Source of the DNA: Melioribacteraceae bacterium
Lineage (GTDB): Bacteria; Bacteroidota; Ignavibacteria; Ignavibacteriales; Melioribacteraceae
Direction of reading: 5' to 3'
Assembly: GCA_027036655.1 (NCBI GenBank)
Contig: JALWEC010000102.1
Location: forward strand, 1 to 5,007
DNA length: 5,007 bases
Part shown: positions 4,802 through 5,007 of the stretch, piece after piece
Numbering within the stretch: the stretch's first letter is position 1
Layout of the letters: each line of letters starts with the position of its first letter
Program-made: the position numbers and the translations under genes
Notes under the pieces: model-generated
The model's input: the letters and a program-made list of their open reading frames with translations, nothing else
Told to the model about the DNA's origin: nothing
The model's database searches: none

Positions 4802-5007
4802 TTATTTCAACAAAATTGCTTTCTTAATAAAACTGTGCAGCTGATGATTACTCACCCCTTCAAACCGGAATGAAATTATATAAACGCCGCTCGGAATATC
4901 TCCGGCGTTCCACTTTATCTGATGATGACCTTCCCCCATCTCTTTCGACATCAGCGAGGCAACTTCACAGCCGAGCAGATTATAAACCTTGATGTGAACC
5001 TCACTCC
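4802..5007 (-). CDS. T9SS-exported protein, C-terminal sorting domain only (5' part outside window)
   Basis: On the minus strand the frame enters from the right edge and stops at TAA (complement of 4802-4804), giving 67 residues. They form a type A T9SS sorting domain: VHIKVYNLLGCEVASL (3-18), then KEMGEG (21-26), HQIKWNAGDIPSGVYIISF (28-46) and the final IKKAILLK (60-67). Known: this Ig-like domain of about 70-80 residues directs proteins across the outer membrane through the type IX secretion system, after which it is usually cleaved and the cargo is released or attached to the surface. The usual glutamine in 'LLGQEVA' is a cysteine here. Nearly the whole window portion is sorting domain, so the cargo (enzyme, adhesin or other) cannot be told. 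The gene is convergent with the membrane cassette and shares its terminator. Confidence 0.88.
   Translation of the reverse strand, partial: SEVHIKVYNLLGCEVASLMSKEMGEGHHQIKWNAGDIPSGVYIISFRFEGVSNHQLHSFIKKAILLK

Overview
The window suggests a free-living member of the Bacteroidota/Ignavibacteriota group, most like Ignavibacteria. The strongest clue is at the right end, on the minus strand. There the last 67 residues of a protein form a type IX secretion (T9SS) C-terminal sorting domain with the KVYNLLG...EVA, WNAGDIPSGVY and IKKAILLK blocks that are common in that group. AT-rich DNA, Bacteroidota-style signal peptides ending in Q, A-rich ribosome binding sites and a TTGTCATTCTGA-type intergenic repeat agree with this. 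The taxon is inferred from the sequence alone.

Left part (1-1981): the window opens inside a gene whose C-terminal 116 residues look like the LolA-like 'outer membrane lipoprotein-sorting protein' family (TP-0789 type). After a 349-base gap comes a complete outer-membrane beta-barrel gene of the DUF1302 kind (426 aa). The pair resembles export modules in which an RND/MMPL pump, a LolA-fold periplasmic protein and a DUF1302 barrel work together. The pump gene would lie upstream of the window. The gap holds a 118-bp palindromic element that can fold into a four-way junction, then a terminator-like hairpin.

Middle (1982-2335): 354 bases without a convincing gene. They contain a perfect 15-bp hairpin just after the barrel gene, a nested inverted repeat, and a decayed half-copy of an ATTGC...GCAATGACAA repeat running up to the next gene.

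Right part (2336-4678): three closely spaced plus-strand genes that probably form an operon: a secreted DUF2147 protein, a DUF3943 envelope protein, and a small four-helix membrane protein of no recognised family. None has a secure biochemical role. All three are envelope or exported proteins, so a joint envelope role is a reasonable inference. A strong bidirectional terminator (4745-4783) separates them from the convergent T9SS cargo gene at the right edge.

There are no tRNA or rRNA genes, CRISPR arrays or transposase genes in the window. The most unusual content is the uncharacterised three-gene envelope cassette and the structured intergenic DNA.
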